Shown piece after piece: positions 9,401 to 16,563 of a stretch of 64,000 bases of DNA. The notes beneath the pieces were generated by a model that was not told the origin of the DNA, searched no databases, and was given only the letters and a program-made list of their open reading frames with translations. The translations under genes and the position numbers were made by a program. Position 1 is the first letter of the stretch. The number at the start of each line of letters is the position of its first letter. Source of the DNA: Lachnospiraceae bacterium (GTDB lineage: Bacteria > Bacillota > Clostridia > Lachnospirales > Lachnospiraceae); contig CAJTCE010000009.1 of NCBI GenBank assembly GCA_910574745.1, positions 2,732 through 66,731 of the forward strand, given 5' to 3'.

Positions 9401-12400
9401 CTCCGGATCTTTTTCGCTTAAACGGTTTTCGTTGGCGTCATAGGTATATTCATATCTGCTGCCGCAGGCGTCTGTTACGGAGGTTATGTTATTCCCCTTG
9501 TCATAAGTATATGCCGTTATCCCACCGCGGGTATCCCTTATGGATTCCACCAGTCCCGTTTTTTTGTAGGATATGGTAACAGCGCCTCCTTCCGGCTGCT
9601 TTACGGATGTATTCCTTGAAAGGAGGTCATAGGTATAAACGGTAGTATTTCCCGCCCCGTCCCTGTAGCTTACAGGCTGTCCCATGGCATCATAGGCAAA
9701 CCTGCCCGTAACCCTTCCGTTTACCCGGGTTTCAGTCAGGTAACTGCCGCTATAGCTGTAAGTCATGATGTTCCCGTTTGCATCAGCCTGCTTTATGAGC
9801 CTGTTTCTTACGTCGTAGACAAAGGCGTTCACATTTCCTTCGCCGTCCGTAAGCTTTGTAAGGTTCCCCGCACTGTCATACTCGGCCCTTGTGGTACTGC
9901 CGCAGGCGTCCGTAACGGCGGTCAGATGGTTTTTCCCGTCATAAGCATAACGGGTTATGATCCCTGCTCCTTCTTTTTTGGTAATGTTTCCCCGGCTGTC
10001 ATAGGTAAATGTCATCTCCACTCCGGCCCGGTCGGTTTCTTTTACCATCCATCCGTTCTGATATACTCTTTTTGTCACGGTTCCATCTGGATAACGGATG
10101 GCTGTGGTCCGGTAAGCGCCGTCATACTCATAAACAGTCCTGTTTCCGTTGGCGTCTGTCGTTATGGTCTTTCCGTTTTCATACTGGAAGGCAATCCTGC
10201 CCCCCAGCTCATTGATCTGGCCGGTTACCCTTCCCTCACTGTCATAAGTGTTATAAACAACCCTGACTCCGTTTTCATCATACCATGTGGTCATCCGGTG
10301 GTTTTCATCATAAATAAACCGCTTCACATTTCCTAAAGGATCTGTGACGGAGGTTAGATTCTGTTTATTGTCATAGCCGTACCGGAATACGCCTCCGTTT
10401 GGCATGGTTATGGAGGAAATAAAACCTTCCGGCGTGGCGGTAATCCCCATGGTAACGCCTTCCCTTGTGATTCCCGTAAGCCTTCCGTTTAAGTCCCTGT
10501 TTAAAGTCAGGGTTTCCCCGTTCTCTCCCCGGGTCTGGATGAGGCTTCCGTCTTTATCAAAGATACGTTCACTGTTGTTTTCTTTTGTGACTACATATCT
10601 GTATACCGTATAGCCTTGCACGCCCGTTGAAAACTCTGCCTGAAAGCTGCCCGCAGCTTCCCTCCTCAGTTTTATCTGATATCCCTCCGGGGCCTTATAG
10701 CTGCCGTTTCCTTCCGGGGTAAAGACCAGACTGCTCCCGTCTTCCCTGTTATAGATCAGGGCTCCGTCTTCCCTTGCGCTTATGCTTTCATCAAAAAGGG
10801 AGGTAAATCCCCTGCCGAAGCTTCCCGCCCGGCCCGGATTTTTAGAATTATAGGAACGCTGCAGGGCAAAGGTCCCCAAGCTGTCGCTGTAGGAAAAATC
10901 CTCCTGGGCAAGGTAGAAATTCCCCGTATTCAGGTTGACCGGCTCAAACCCGAATTCGCAATGTAACGCTCTTCCCAAAAGGGCGCTGTCAAGCTCCGCC
11001 TTTTCGGCGTCGGAAAGCTCCCCCGGCTGATAGGGCATGTCCGTATTCCTCTGGGGATTGCGGATAAAAAGGGTATTGTTTTCCACAAGGAGCATATCCG
11101 CCGCCTTGTTGTCAAAGAGGATAGTCTCTAAAGGAACGCCGTAATACTCCGCTATCTTTCTCATTGTATCATATTTAGACACCCTGTATATAATAAATTC
11201 ATCACTTTTTACCTGATTTCCTACGTTATCCCGATATCCCGCCTGCGCATGGATGGAATAAACCCGGTCATATTCAAAGTCCGTAAAGGGATAAACAGTC
11301 TGCCAGTTGGATTTTACATCTTTATACCGGAGGGTTCCTTCCGGAAATATGGACTGGAAATAGGCACTGTCCGGGAAGACTTTTTCATTTCCCAGAGAAG
11401 GGAGCAAGCCCCCATATCCCTTGCTTTCATCGGAAAGCCCGTATTTTAAGGTGGAATAGGGCTTTGCCAGGCCGTCTGCAAAGACGCCGTAGCACTGCAT
11501 TTTTCCGTCTGTCGCAGTCAAGGTCATAGGCCTTAAGTTTATGGTGGTGTCATCCAGACCGTAGTCCATGGGCACATCCCCCGAAGGCTGCCACTCGATG
11601 GTAACGGTGGGGGTATAGGCGGGGTCCGAGTAATTTTCCGTGGCAAACACGGCGCCGGGCCGGGTTTCATCAGAGGCTATCAGCACAAGGCCGTGGCTGT
11701 GGTAGATGCTGTTCATCCAGCCGCTTGCGGAATCCCTGATATCAAACCTGTGCCAGCCTTCCCCGGCGGGTTTTATGGCGTCCTCCCCTGCGCTGTAACG
11801 GTCAATGTCCACGGAATTATCCCATGTGATGTCCTCATAATAGAGGGATTCGTTCAGGCGGTAGCAGCCGATGTCAAAGCCGGTCTGGTCATTAAGCTGA
11901 TAAATATCCAGGTATGCCGACAGCACATCCACGCCTTTTTCTCCCGCACCTATATCCTGATAGAGGAAGGTGGTAATGATATAGCTCCTTGCTTTTCCAA
12001 GGGCGTCAAAATAACCGCAAAAGCTGTTAACATTTTCGCGGTCCGCCCCTGCCATACTGGCAATGGTAAAGTTGTCGATTTCCCCCTTTAATACGGTCAC
12101 GCTGGGGTCGATTTTAATGGGATAGGTCCGCTCCGGAGACTCCAGCCATTCTCTGTCTGCAAGGAGGGTTATTTCATAGGCGTCCTCCGTTTCCGCAAGT
12201 CTTATGGTAACCCCGTCGGAATCCGTTCCTGCGGCGTCGCTCATGCGGGGTGCGCTGATGATAATAGAGGGAGCATCTTTTATGACATCGTTGTCACGTT
12301 CTTCTCCACCCGCTTTGCCGTTTCCCGCACTACTGTTTTTGGCATCACTGCCTGCTGCATCGTTCCCGCTGATACTGTTTCCACTCACTTCATTTTTACC

Positions 12401-13270
12401 GGCATCGCTACCTTCTTCAGGAGCCTTGCTAACAGCATTTTCACTTACACTGGAGGGTTCCTTTTCATAAAGGTAGATACAGTTATTTACCAGTTCTGCA
12501 TATACGCCTTCCTTTTCCAGGCGATAGGTAAACTCCCTCCTCTCCTGGGGCGCTAAAAGGATGATGTCCTGCTTTACCCCGTTGGGCTCTGCCGCGTACT
12601 GCACGTCAATGTTGTCAAAAACCTCATTGTAACGGATGGCATTTTCCAAAACCGCACTTCTGCCATAATCTCCCTCCAAAGGTTTTAAGAGGGCTTCCAC
12701 CCCGTTCCCGGAAACGCTTATGGACGTTTCCCCGGTTTCTTCTTCCAAAAAGGTTATGGCAACGTCGCTTTCCTTGTTAGTGTAGGCTTCCCCTTCCATG
12801 CCGTTTCCCGAAACAAGGGTGTTATCTATGGGCTTTTCCTCCCCGTTTTCCATGTAGGTGTTGGCATAGGAGGTAAAGACCGTCTTGTAGGTGCCTTCCG
12901 GGGTCTCATAGGTTCTGTAGTTTCTGCCTGTTTCCACAGGTTCCCCGTATAACAGCTGCAGGTCTTCCGTTCCGTCCGCCTCAGGAAGCCTTAGCGGAGC
13001 TTCGTATAAATTTTCCGCCGGTTCCATACCGCCGGATTCCGTATCTTTGTCAACCTCCGCATCATTATCCGATAAAGTAATTCCTTCCTTTGGCGCAAAG
13101 ACAGACTCCTCCCACGCCGCTTCTTCTGCTTCCATTCTCTCCATTTTTCGCTGCTCTTCCAGTCTCACGTTCAGCTCTGTCAGGTTCTGTGCCAGAACAG
13201 GAATCTCCCATGTGACAAAAAGAACGGCAGAAAGGCCAAGGCAGAAAAGCCTTTTCTTAATGTTTGTCAT
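3452..13270 (-). CDS. Secreted WapA-like RHS/YD-repeat toxin with lytic-transglycosylase-like tip
   Basis: The product is 3272 residues. Start 13270 is chosen because AAAGGAGG precedes it and it opens a clear signal peptide (MTNIKKRLFCLGLSAVLF...AQ). In order come an Asp/Glu- and Ser/Asn-rich stretch, a DNRLRE-type module (about 390-565), a LysM-like segment (about 690-745), a DUF6531-like entry (about 780-830), some 1600 residues of YD repeats, a Gly/Glu-rich linker (about 2540-2660), the RHS core (to about 2913, DPSGHK) and a 358-residue tip. The tip ends with a transglycosylase-like fold: LMAVMAFESNGF with likely catalytic Glu3149, STARGLIQI, and a final EF-hand-like DVDHNGEITRGEA. It probably acts on peptidoglycan of competing Gram-positive cells, like WapA-type contact toxins. 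The tip assignment is by motif only. Confidence 0.9.
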   Translation of the reverse strand: MTNIKKRLFCLGLSAVLFVTWEIPVLAQNLTELNVRLEEQRKMERMEAEEAAWEESVFAPKEGITLSDNDAEVDKDTESGGMEPAENLYEAPLRLPEADGTEDLQLLYGEPVETGRNYRTYETPEGTYKTVFTSYANTYMENGEEKPIDNTLVSGNGMEGEAYTNKESDVAITFLEEETGETSISVSGNGVEALLKPLEGDYGRSAVLENAIRYNEVFDNIDVQYAAEPNGVKQDIILLAPQERREFTYRLEKEGVYAELVNNCIYLYEKEPSSVSENAVSKAPEEGSDAGKNEVSGNSISGNDAAGSDAKNSSAGNGKAGGEERDNDVIKDAPSIIISAPRMSDAAGTDSDGVTIRLAETEDAYEITLLADREWLESPERTYPIKIDPSVTVLKGEIDNFTIASMAGADRENVNSFCGYFDALGKARSYIITTFLYQDIGAGEKGVDVLSAYLDIYQLNDQTGFDIGCYRLNESLYYEDITWDNSVDIDRYSAGEDAIKPAGEGWHRFDIRDSASGWMNSIYHSHGLVLIASDETRPGAVFATENYSDPAYTPTVTIEWQPSGDVPMDYGLDDTTINLRPMTLTATDGKMQCYGVFADGLAKPYSTLKYGLSDESKGYGGLLPSLGNEKVFPDSAYFQSIFPEGTLRYKDVKSNWQTVYPFTDFEYDRVYSIHAQAGYRDNVGNQVKSDEFIIYRVSKYDTMRKIAEYYGVPLETILFDNKAADMLLVENNTLFIRNPQRNTDMPYQPGELSDAEKAELDSALLGRALHCEFGFEPVNLNTGNFYLAQEDFSYSDSLGTFALQRSYNSKNPGRAGSFGRGFTSLFDESISAREDGALIYNREDGSSLVFTPEGNGSYKAPEGYQIKLRREAAGSFQAEFSTGVQGYTVYRYVVTKENNSERIFDKDGSLIQTRGENGETLTLNRDLNGRLTGITREGVTMGITATPEGFISSITMPNGGVFRYGYDNKQNLTSVTDPLGNVKRFIYDENHRMTTWYDENGVRVVYNTYDSEGRVTGQINELGGRIAFQYENGKTITTDANGNRTVYEYDGAYRTTAIRYPDGTVTKRVYQNGWMVKETDRAGVEMTFTYDSRGNITKKEGAGIITRYAYDGKNHLTAVTDACGSTTRAEYDSAGNLTKLTDGEGNVNAFVYDVRNRLIKQADANGNIMTYSYSGSYLTETRVNGRVTGRFAYDAMGQPVSYRDGAGNTTVYTYDLLSRNTSVKQPEGGAVTISYKKTGLVESIRDTRGGITAYTYDKGNNITSVTDACGSRYEYTYDANENRLSEKDPEGNVTTYSYDAMDRLVKQTDALGGVYAYAYDNHDNIISITDPLKNKQRLTYDAYYGQLLSHTDEEGIRTEFTYDSVGNLLSVIRDGKLVAAYGYDKNRQVISTALANGLTEMQEYDGNGNCIKKTDGNGRTLLFAYDDEDRLVKETTASGAEYGYTYDKAGNLTAQIYPDGSRDVFTYSKNGNVLTWTDGEGNTTAYAYDAMGNLVAETLPDGTEYRYAYDLLGQLISSADGRDYVTAYGYDRNGNLLKVTDPLNQTTLYRWDALGRNTEITDVMGRTTSYTYDALGNLLSEAAPDGGMTRYAYDKTGRLLQVTDALSHSTVYKYDAFDRIISRTDALGGIRRYEYDSVGNLTAFTDELGGKTTYEYDIYGNVLNETDAGGNRTEYGYDEENRLTGIRDADGNEAGLAYDENGNLSKITDPLGAVQAYTYDRAGRLKEETAPDGGVTAYAYDLAGNLLKVTDSLSRTTAYSYDGAGNVTGVTDPSGNQVSYAYDPLNRVTKVIREDGSEGRLAYDPAGNLIAVKESGVRITKYTYDEMDRLTETEDALGNKTDYSYDQCGNLLSETAPDETQTAYAYDALNRLISRTLPNEGIYAYTYDAAGNITRVLGPTGLETVYEYDPVGNVTALNRNKEQKTVYEYDNLNRISRITDALGGKTAYTYDGAGNLTGVTYADGGSYRYKYDKCGRVTGITDPAGLYRELSYDRSGRLLAEEAGALPGEGSSVESGNIQGNGNAPETAGTPEDDRRATAYSYDENGNLTGVTDPLGGKTVYSYDERNRLVKAVSPGGAETSYEYDSLSDLTAVVNAEGIRNTYTYDIKGRLTGENLAGKEQYVYAYDALDRIVAVSGENSTVTYAYNGTGDLTGVTNGNGGTTSYTYDKAGNLTGTTDPMGNQTASTYDEMGRIMEYKDENGTVTEYDYDALDRLVKKEAGDALSDASYSYDAMGRLTTMGDVTGKSQYTYDTAGRLLSAVNGNGEKISYHYDIYGNVTEVVYPDGRKVSYTYDALDRMISVTTLEGKTTEYAYDADGNLTRALREDGETRIAYDKLGQVKGLVNYREGETFSAYGYLYDGRGNIIKEEARLYLEEETVEQEYTYEYDGMSQLIRAVLSQTTTKAEGKKEKEKVTTAYVYDPAGNRIRMSTDKNGSLSTVTYTYDEAGRLIWSEDSEQGETVYTYDDAGNLVREENADPEVGVRYYRYDAADRLTAVMDKDDLLLAALYDGNGNRVFTMEYAPELAKNEALRVPAGQDREEERKPSETDERETDDDGQTGSGMPEDLTAGNGVAETGEAAEENTGNRNTGSKEGASGGRYTGGGTGKEGGNELPGTRETAALPESGASKDKEDENGEDSGGEKETASGAGAGKTASGWKSFWYGVLCQAADIFLPAPTPFKAWLHDKMGFRDSVSVLFEKEVYEAELSGGSYTIQEEGSPFTLINNAVKATTGKELSSEAYRQVCYVNDISFSNEQVLMERAVNGSLGESVTGYSYGLWRESYSVEADAGTRVSVGVETGSGIYYYTGTGSVANLVTGSGIRGYSYGPGEAVTVYGQGRMESRTNTQAGSYGYNGEYTHGSLGLQYLRARYLKVETGTFTSRDTYAGRVRDIISQNWYTYAENNPVTFADPSGHKKIGAIIGSAFSNVAGTIGNTTSSTKNQVNTKNPNKQNGVVANSTSNNIQTAKQINESKKDIIAQGGGNNNFIHTSAQTGEMPLQSGGMFYQIATQWAESVAAYAARMKCETYDYCQNPTQKNILHIKYCDWKRHMMPLVGKNGEPQAGAEIAFNDNFVKQPYKTSIIDRIKELPNWQDYPIIWSYIGYEFKYDWTRTIPGRSSCVDIEFLREVVKISHKLGIDPDDLMAVMAFESNGFDTKAKNPGSTARGLIQIVEDNAIKLGTTPEELENMSGMEQLEYVYRFYEPNAGKMQNLGDLYMVTLWPSGLGENDSYVLFRMGSNEYEKNDKLDVDHNGEITRGEALQAVLDRRKDYEW
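4527..5296 (-). repeat. RHS core direct repeat, copy 2 (inside the full gene)
   Basis: This is the partner of 731-1497. It codes for the RHS core immediately before the toxin tip, so recombination between the copies would swap or delete tips and their immunity genes. Confidence 0.85.
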
Positions 13271-13835
13271 GGCTTTCCACCTCCTTTCCGCCGGTCGGCA
13301 GCTGCAAATATATAAAAATGATACAAATAAGGTCAATCATAAGGACAGTAAAATATCCTACGCCCCTTGCTCCCTCCGGAAACAGGGAAAAGACCAGACG
13401 GCTTATGATCCGGCAGACAAATAATACCATCCCGAAAAAAAGGCCCGCTTTTATTTCTCCCGGCGTTCTCCTTTCTTTCCATTCTCTTTCCTTCCATCTC
13501 CCCAGAAGGAAGGAAACATAAATGCTTCCCAGAAGGGAGCTTAAAATCTCAACGATTGTTTTCCCTTTTTCTCCCGAAACAGAGCCATTCATACCCAGAC
13601 ATAAGGCAATAAGCCCGGTAAATAAAACGGACAAAGTCGCCCACAAAATATAGCAGGCAGGGATTTTCCACGCTGCTTTTCCTGCCGCTTTCTCTCCTGA
13701 CGAAAGTTCCCCCGTCCGGATTTTTCTAAGCTGTGCCTTTCCTGTCGGCACACTTTCCGTCTGCAGGCTTTCCTCCTGCGACTTCTTTACCAGCGCGCCC
13801 TCTGTCCCCGTGTTTTCTCTCTTCATCTCTTTCAT
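13257..13835 (-). CDS. Membrane protein of unknown function upstream of the RHS gene
   Basis: The protein has a charged, Lys/Glu-rich N-terminus of about 60 residues followed by four probable membrane helices (around CYILWATLSVLFTGLIALCL, IVEILSSLLGSIYVSFLLG, FFGMVLFVCRIISRLVF and YFTVLMIDLICIIFIYL). Start choice is uncertain: ATG 13835 has an AAAGGG element about 10 bp upstream, while a GTG at 13856 would add seven residues. Its stop overlaps the RHS start by 14 bp, so the two are probably co-translated. A role in RHS export or anchoring would fit but is a guess. I recognise no family. Confidence 0.65.
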   Translation of the reverse strand: MKEMKRENTGTEGALVKKSQEESLQTESVPTGKAQLRKIRTGELSSGEKAAGKAAWKIPACYILWATLSVLFTGLIALCLGMNGSVSGEKGKTIVEILSSLLGSIYVSFLLGRWKEREWKERRTPGEIKAGLFFGMVLFVCRIISRLVFSLFPEGARGVGYFTVLMIDLICIIFIYLQLPTGGKEVESHDKH

Positions 13836-13912
13836 CTTTTGTTTTCCCTTTCCCACGGCCCCTTACATGGTCTTTTCAACGACCTTTTACATGGCCTTTT
13901 TTCATAAGTATC

Positions 13913-13945
13913 AAAAAAACCGACAGCTTTTTACCGTCGGTTTTT
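13913..13945. terminator. Bidirectional intrinsic terminator
   Basis: AAAACCGAC pairs with GTCGGTTTT around an 11-base loop, with A and T runs on both sides. It lies between the MarR gene and the membrane protein gene, both transcribed on the minus strand, so it would end the MarR unit and insulate the RHS operon. Confidence 0.75.
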
Positions 13946-14027
13946 ATTGTATACTATCTGATTTTTTGATGCTTACCGTATATGGAAAGCATCGGAAAGT
14001 TTCTATAAATTTTTTATAAACTTTTTC

Positions 14028-14468
14028 TTAATTTTTCTGTTCCAGAAAAAAAGCGTGCAGATCACTGAGGCTCCGGGATAGAATTTCCTGTTCTTCCGCT
14101 GACAAACGGCTTGCCACGGCGTCTATCAGCTCTTTATGAAACTTTTCATGTCTGGCATAGGCTTTTCTCCCCTTTGCGCTCAGGGAAACCAGGACTACCC
14201 GCCTGTCCTCCTCAGATCTGACGCGCTCCACATAGCCCTTTTTGACCAGACCGTTTACGGCTATGGTCAAGGTTCCCATGGTAACGCTCAAGACTTTTGC
14301 CACAGAGGACATATTTTTCGCCTTTTCCGTACCGATCGCATTGATAACATGCATATCATTCAATGTTAAATTACTGAATTCCCCCGTCTTGATCTGTCGC
14401 TCTTCAATGTTATTGATATCCCTGAAAAGCTCCACAAACAAGCGGTTCAGCGTTTCTTTAATTTCCAC
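14028..14468 (-). CDS. MarR-family transcriptional regulator
   Basis: The 146-residue protein has the MarR layout: dimerisation helices at both ends and a central winged helix-turn-helix (MSSVAKVLSVTMGTLTIAVN), then the wing VERVRSEEDRRVVLVSLSAKG. The DRR in the wing is the family's DNA-contact signature. The start is GTG at 14468, 8 bp after GAAAGAGG. It sits 28 bp after the nucleoid-associated protein gene on the same strand. It resembles FabT-type fatty-acid regulators in its N-terminus, but no fab genes are visible here, so the target is unknown. Confidence 0.85.
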   Translation of the reverse strand: MEIKETLNRLFVELFRDINNIEERQIKTGEFSNLTLNDMHVINAIGTEKAKNMSSVAKVLSVTMGTLTIAVNGLVKKGYVERVRSEEDRRVVLVSLSAKGRKAYARHEKFHKELIDAVASRLSAEEQEILSRSLSDLHAFFLEQKN

Positions 14469-14496
14469 TGTACTACCTCTTTCTTTTATCTGCCTA

Positions 14497-15516
14497 TCAG
14501 ATTCTGGCTGTCAGACATCCGATTTTTTTGATCAAAACCGACACGCTCCCATCAGCCTCGGTAATAAACTCCACGCTGGCGGGGTCGTTATACTCTTTCA
14601 TGGGAATTTTGATTTCTATGCCAGAATCCGTTTTCAGCACCTGCGTTTCATACTTCTTAACGGTTTTCTCACTCTGGGGCTTGATTTCCTCATGCACCAT
14701 ATCGTATTTTTCCATTTTTTCCTGAAATTCCTGCTTAAGCTGGGGCTTTTCCTCAAAAATCTTATCCGCTATGGTTTCCACCGTAAAGCTGCCGTTTTCC
14801 TCAAGCTCCTGATGAATGATATTTTTCGCCTTCATGTTGGCTTCATACTGCTTTGTTTCATCATAATATCCATTCTGCACATTTTCAACCGCTTTTGTCA
14901 CAATGGACAGCTTGGATTTTGGCGAAAGTCTGCTGGAGCATTTCAGGAAAAGATAGGTAAAATAATTGGTCTTTTCCCCGTTTACATCATACTTTTTCTC
15001 GATGGCATAAACGCTTAGGTCGGACAGATTGATGATCGCCGCCTCCTGCAATCTCTGGCTCTCCGTGGGCAGAATGGACTTGTATTTGATGATCCGGTTT
15101 TCATTTCCCTCATCTTTGGCCTGGGTTTTATGGGTGTAAAATTCTTTATAATTCATTTTCAAAAGGGCCAGGTAACGGTTTTCCCGCTCGTCAAAGCGGA
15201 CCACCATCAAATCCGCCGCCGGAATATCAATATTGCTGTTCATGATCTGGTAGAGAAAGTTTGCCATATCCTTGCTCACATCCACAAAATACTCCTCATC
15301 ATACTGAACAAGCATTTTATAAACTTCCGATTCTTCCTTGTAAAACTGGCAGTTTTTGCAATCGTCCCCGGAAACAATTTTATAAATATGCTCCCGCAAA
15401 AAATCCGCAAACTCCGAACCGAATTCTGTTTCCGTATCCGATAAGACCGGCATTCCTACTGTAGAATCCATAATATGTACGATTACTCTTCTGATTCTGA
15501 TATCATCCTTATACAT
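14497..15516 (-). CDS. 37-kDa nucleoid-associated protein (NdpA/YejK-like, NA37 family)
   Basis: This 339-residue cytoplasmic protein matches the NA37 family in length and pattern: an N-terminal strand (IRIRRVIVHIMDSTVGMPVLS), a helical middle with FYKEESE and YDEEYFVDVSKDMANFLYQ, then DLMVVRF...YLALLKMNYKEFYTH, and a C-terminal part with SRLSPKSKLSIVTKAVE. Family members bind the nucleoid; the molecular role in Firmicutes is poorly known. The start at 15516 has AGAGGGA upstream. It is followed by the MarR gene after 28 bp, suggesting a shared transcript. Confidence 0.82.
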   Translation of the reverse strand: MYKDDIRIRRVIVHIMDSTVGMPVLSDTETEFGSEFADFLREHIYKIVSGDDCKNCQFYKEESEVYKMLVQYDEEYFVDVSKDMANFLYQIMNSNIDIPAADLMVVRFDERENRYLALLKMNYKEFYTHKTQAKDEGNENRIIKYKSILPTESQRLQEAAIINLSDLSVYAIEKKYDVNGEKTNYFTYLFLKCSSRLSPKSKLSIVTKAVENVQNGYYDETKQYEANMKAKNIIHQELEENGSFTVETIADKIFEEKPQLKQEFQEKMEKYDMVHEEIKPQSEKTVKKYETQVLKTDSGIEIKIPMKEYNDPASVEFITEADGSVSVLIKKIGCLTARI

Positions 15517-15567
15517 AATTTCCCTCTTTGTTGTATTTTTATTTCTCGCATCTCTTTGCGATGCGCA

Positions 15568-15594
15568 TTTGAAAAGCCTGTGGCTTTCCTCAAA
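15568..15594 (-). terminator. Hairpin at the end of the AEC transporter gene
   Basis: TTTGAAAAGCC and GGCTTTCCTCAAA pair around a 3-base loop and overlap the AEC stop codon. There is no good T run, so it may be a weak terminator or an mRNA-end stabiliser. Confidence 0.45.
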
Positions 15595-16537
15595 TCATTC
15601 CTATATATTTTAACATAAAAATCCAAAATGTCAGACTGACGGAACTGAAAAATGTTGTCGCAACTACCGTTCCGGAGGTTAGAACGCCTTCATGTCCCAT
15701 ATTTTTCGCCATGATGTAGCAGCTTGGCGTTGTGGCCGACCCCAGCATGACCAGAATGGCTACCAGCTTTTCTCCCGTAAATCCCATCCACAAGGCAAAA
15801 GGCAGAAACAACGCCGGAAGAAGCAGCAGCTTTACCGCAGTGCAGACAGCCGTAAGCCGGATCTTCTTAACGGCTTTTCTTCCCTCAAATCCTGCGCCCA
15901 ATCCGATCAGGGCTAAAGGCGACGCTATTACCGAAAAATTGTGTATGGTCTTGTCCACTATATACGGGAATTCCACATGCATAAGGGATACGGCAATCCC
16001 CAGCACAATACTGATGATAATGGGATTTTTGGCAATTCCGACAATGGATTTTTTCAAGCCTTCTTTATTCAATTTATGTTCTCCCGGTCCCGTAAAGGAA
16101 AGAATCACTACCGCCATTACATTGTATAAGGGCACCGTTCCGATAATCATAAGCGGCGCCATTAAAGATGTCCCGTAAATATTCTGGATAAACGCCAGCC
16201 CCAGCACTGCCGCACTGCTGCGGTAGCATCCCTGGGTAAATTCCCCCACCATGTCCTTCTCTTTCAAAAACAGGCTGCTGATTCCCCAAATAGCAAAAAT
16301 GCTGACAAAAGTAACGCAAAAGCAGAACAGCACGTATTTCCCGTCCCAGACGGAGGCAAAATCAGCTCCCGCCAAATCTTCAAAAAGCATCACGGGCAGG
16401 GTTACCTGAAAATTAAATTTATTTAAAACCTTTACAAAAGGCTCGTCTATCATTCTGCATTGCTTAAACAAATACCCCATGACCATGGTCAGAAAGATTG
16501 GTATTGTGGCGTTCAGCGAAAAAATTAAATGTTCCAT
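15590..16537 (-). CDS. AEC-family (auxin efflux carrier-like) transporter
   Basis: The 315-residue membrane protein has about ten hydrophobic helices and the usual AEC pattern: an N-terminal block (IFLTMVMGYLFKQCRMID), a central cytoplasmic loop around GPGEHKLNKEGLKKS, and a second bundle with ASPLALIGLGAGFEGRKAVKK and ATTPSCYIMAKNMG. AEC members move organic acids or similar anions by secondary transport (malate carriers are known), but the substrate cannot be read from sequence. The start has GAAAGAGG upstream. The gene stands between an unknown protein and the nucleoid-associated protein with no obvious metabolic partner. Confidence 0.88.
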   Translation of the reverse strand: MEHLIFSLNATIPIFLTMVMGYLFKQCRMIDEPFVKVLNKFNFQVTLPVMLFEDLAGADFASVWDGKYVLFCFCVTFVSIFAIWGISSLFLKEKDMVGEFTQGCYRSSAAVLGLAFIQNIYGTSLMAPLMIIGTVPLYNVMAVVILSFTGPGEHKLNKEGLKKSIVGIAKNPIIISIVLGIAVSLMHVEFPYIVDKTIHNFSVIASPLALIGLGAGFEGRKAVKKIRLTAVCTAVKLLLLPALFLPFALWMGFTGEKLVAILVMLGSATTPSCYIMAKNMGHEGVLTSGTVVATTFFSSVSLTFWIFMLKYIGMI

Positions 16538-16563
16538 GTTTGATCTGATTACCTCTTTCAGGT

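Noticed and set aside
5700-10500. Regular repeat spacing that could look like a CRISPR or tandem-repeat array
   Set aside because: The period comes from YD repeats of the RHS protein in one open frame; units diverge in sequence and no spacer/repeat pattern exists.
14028-14468. FabT fatty-acid repressor
   Set aside because: Some N-terminal likeness, but no fab genes adjoin it, so only the MarR family is claimed.
14242-15018. 258-residue plus-strand frame
   Set aside because: Antisense of the MarR and nucleoid-associated protein genes; no SD and no family pattern.
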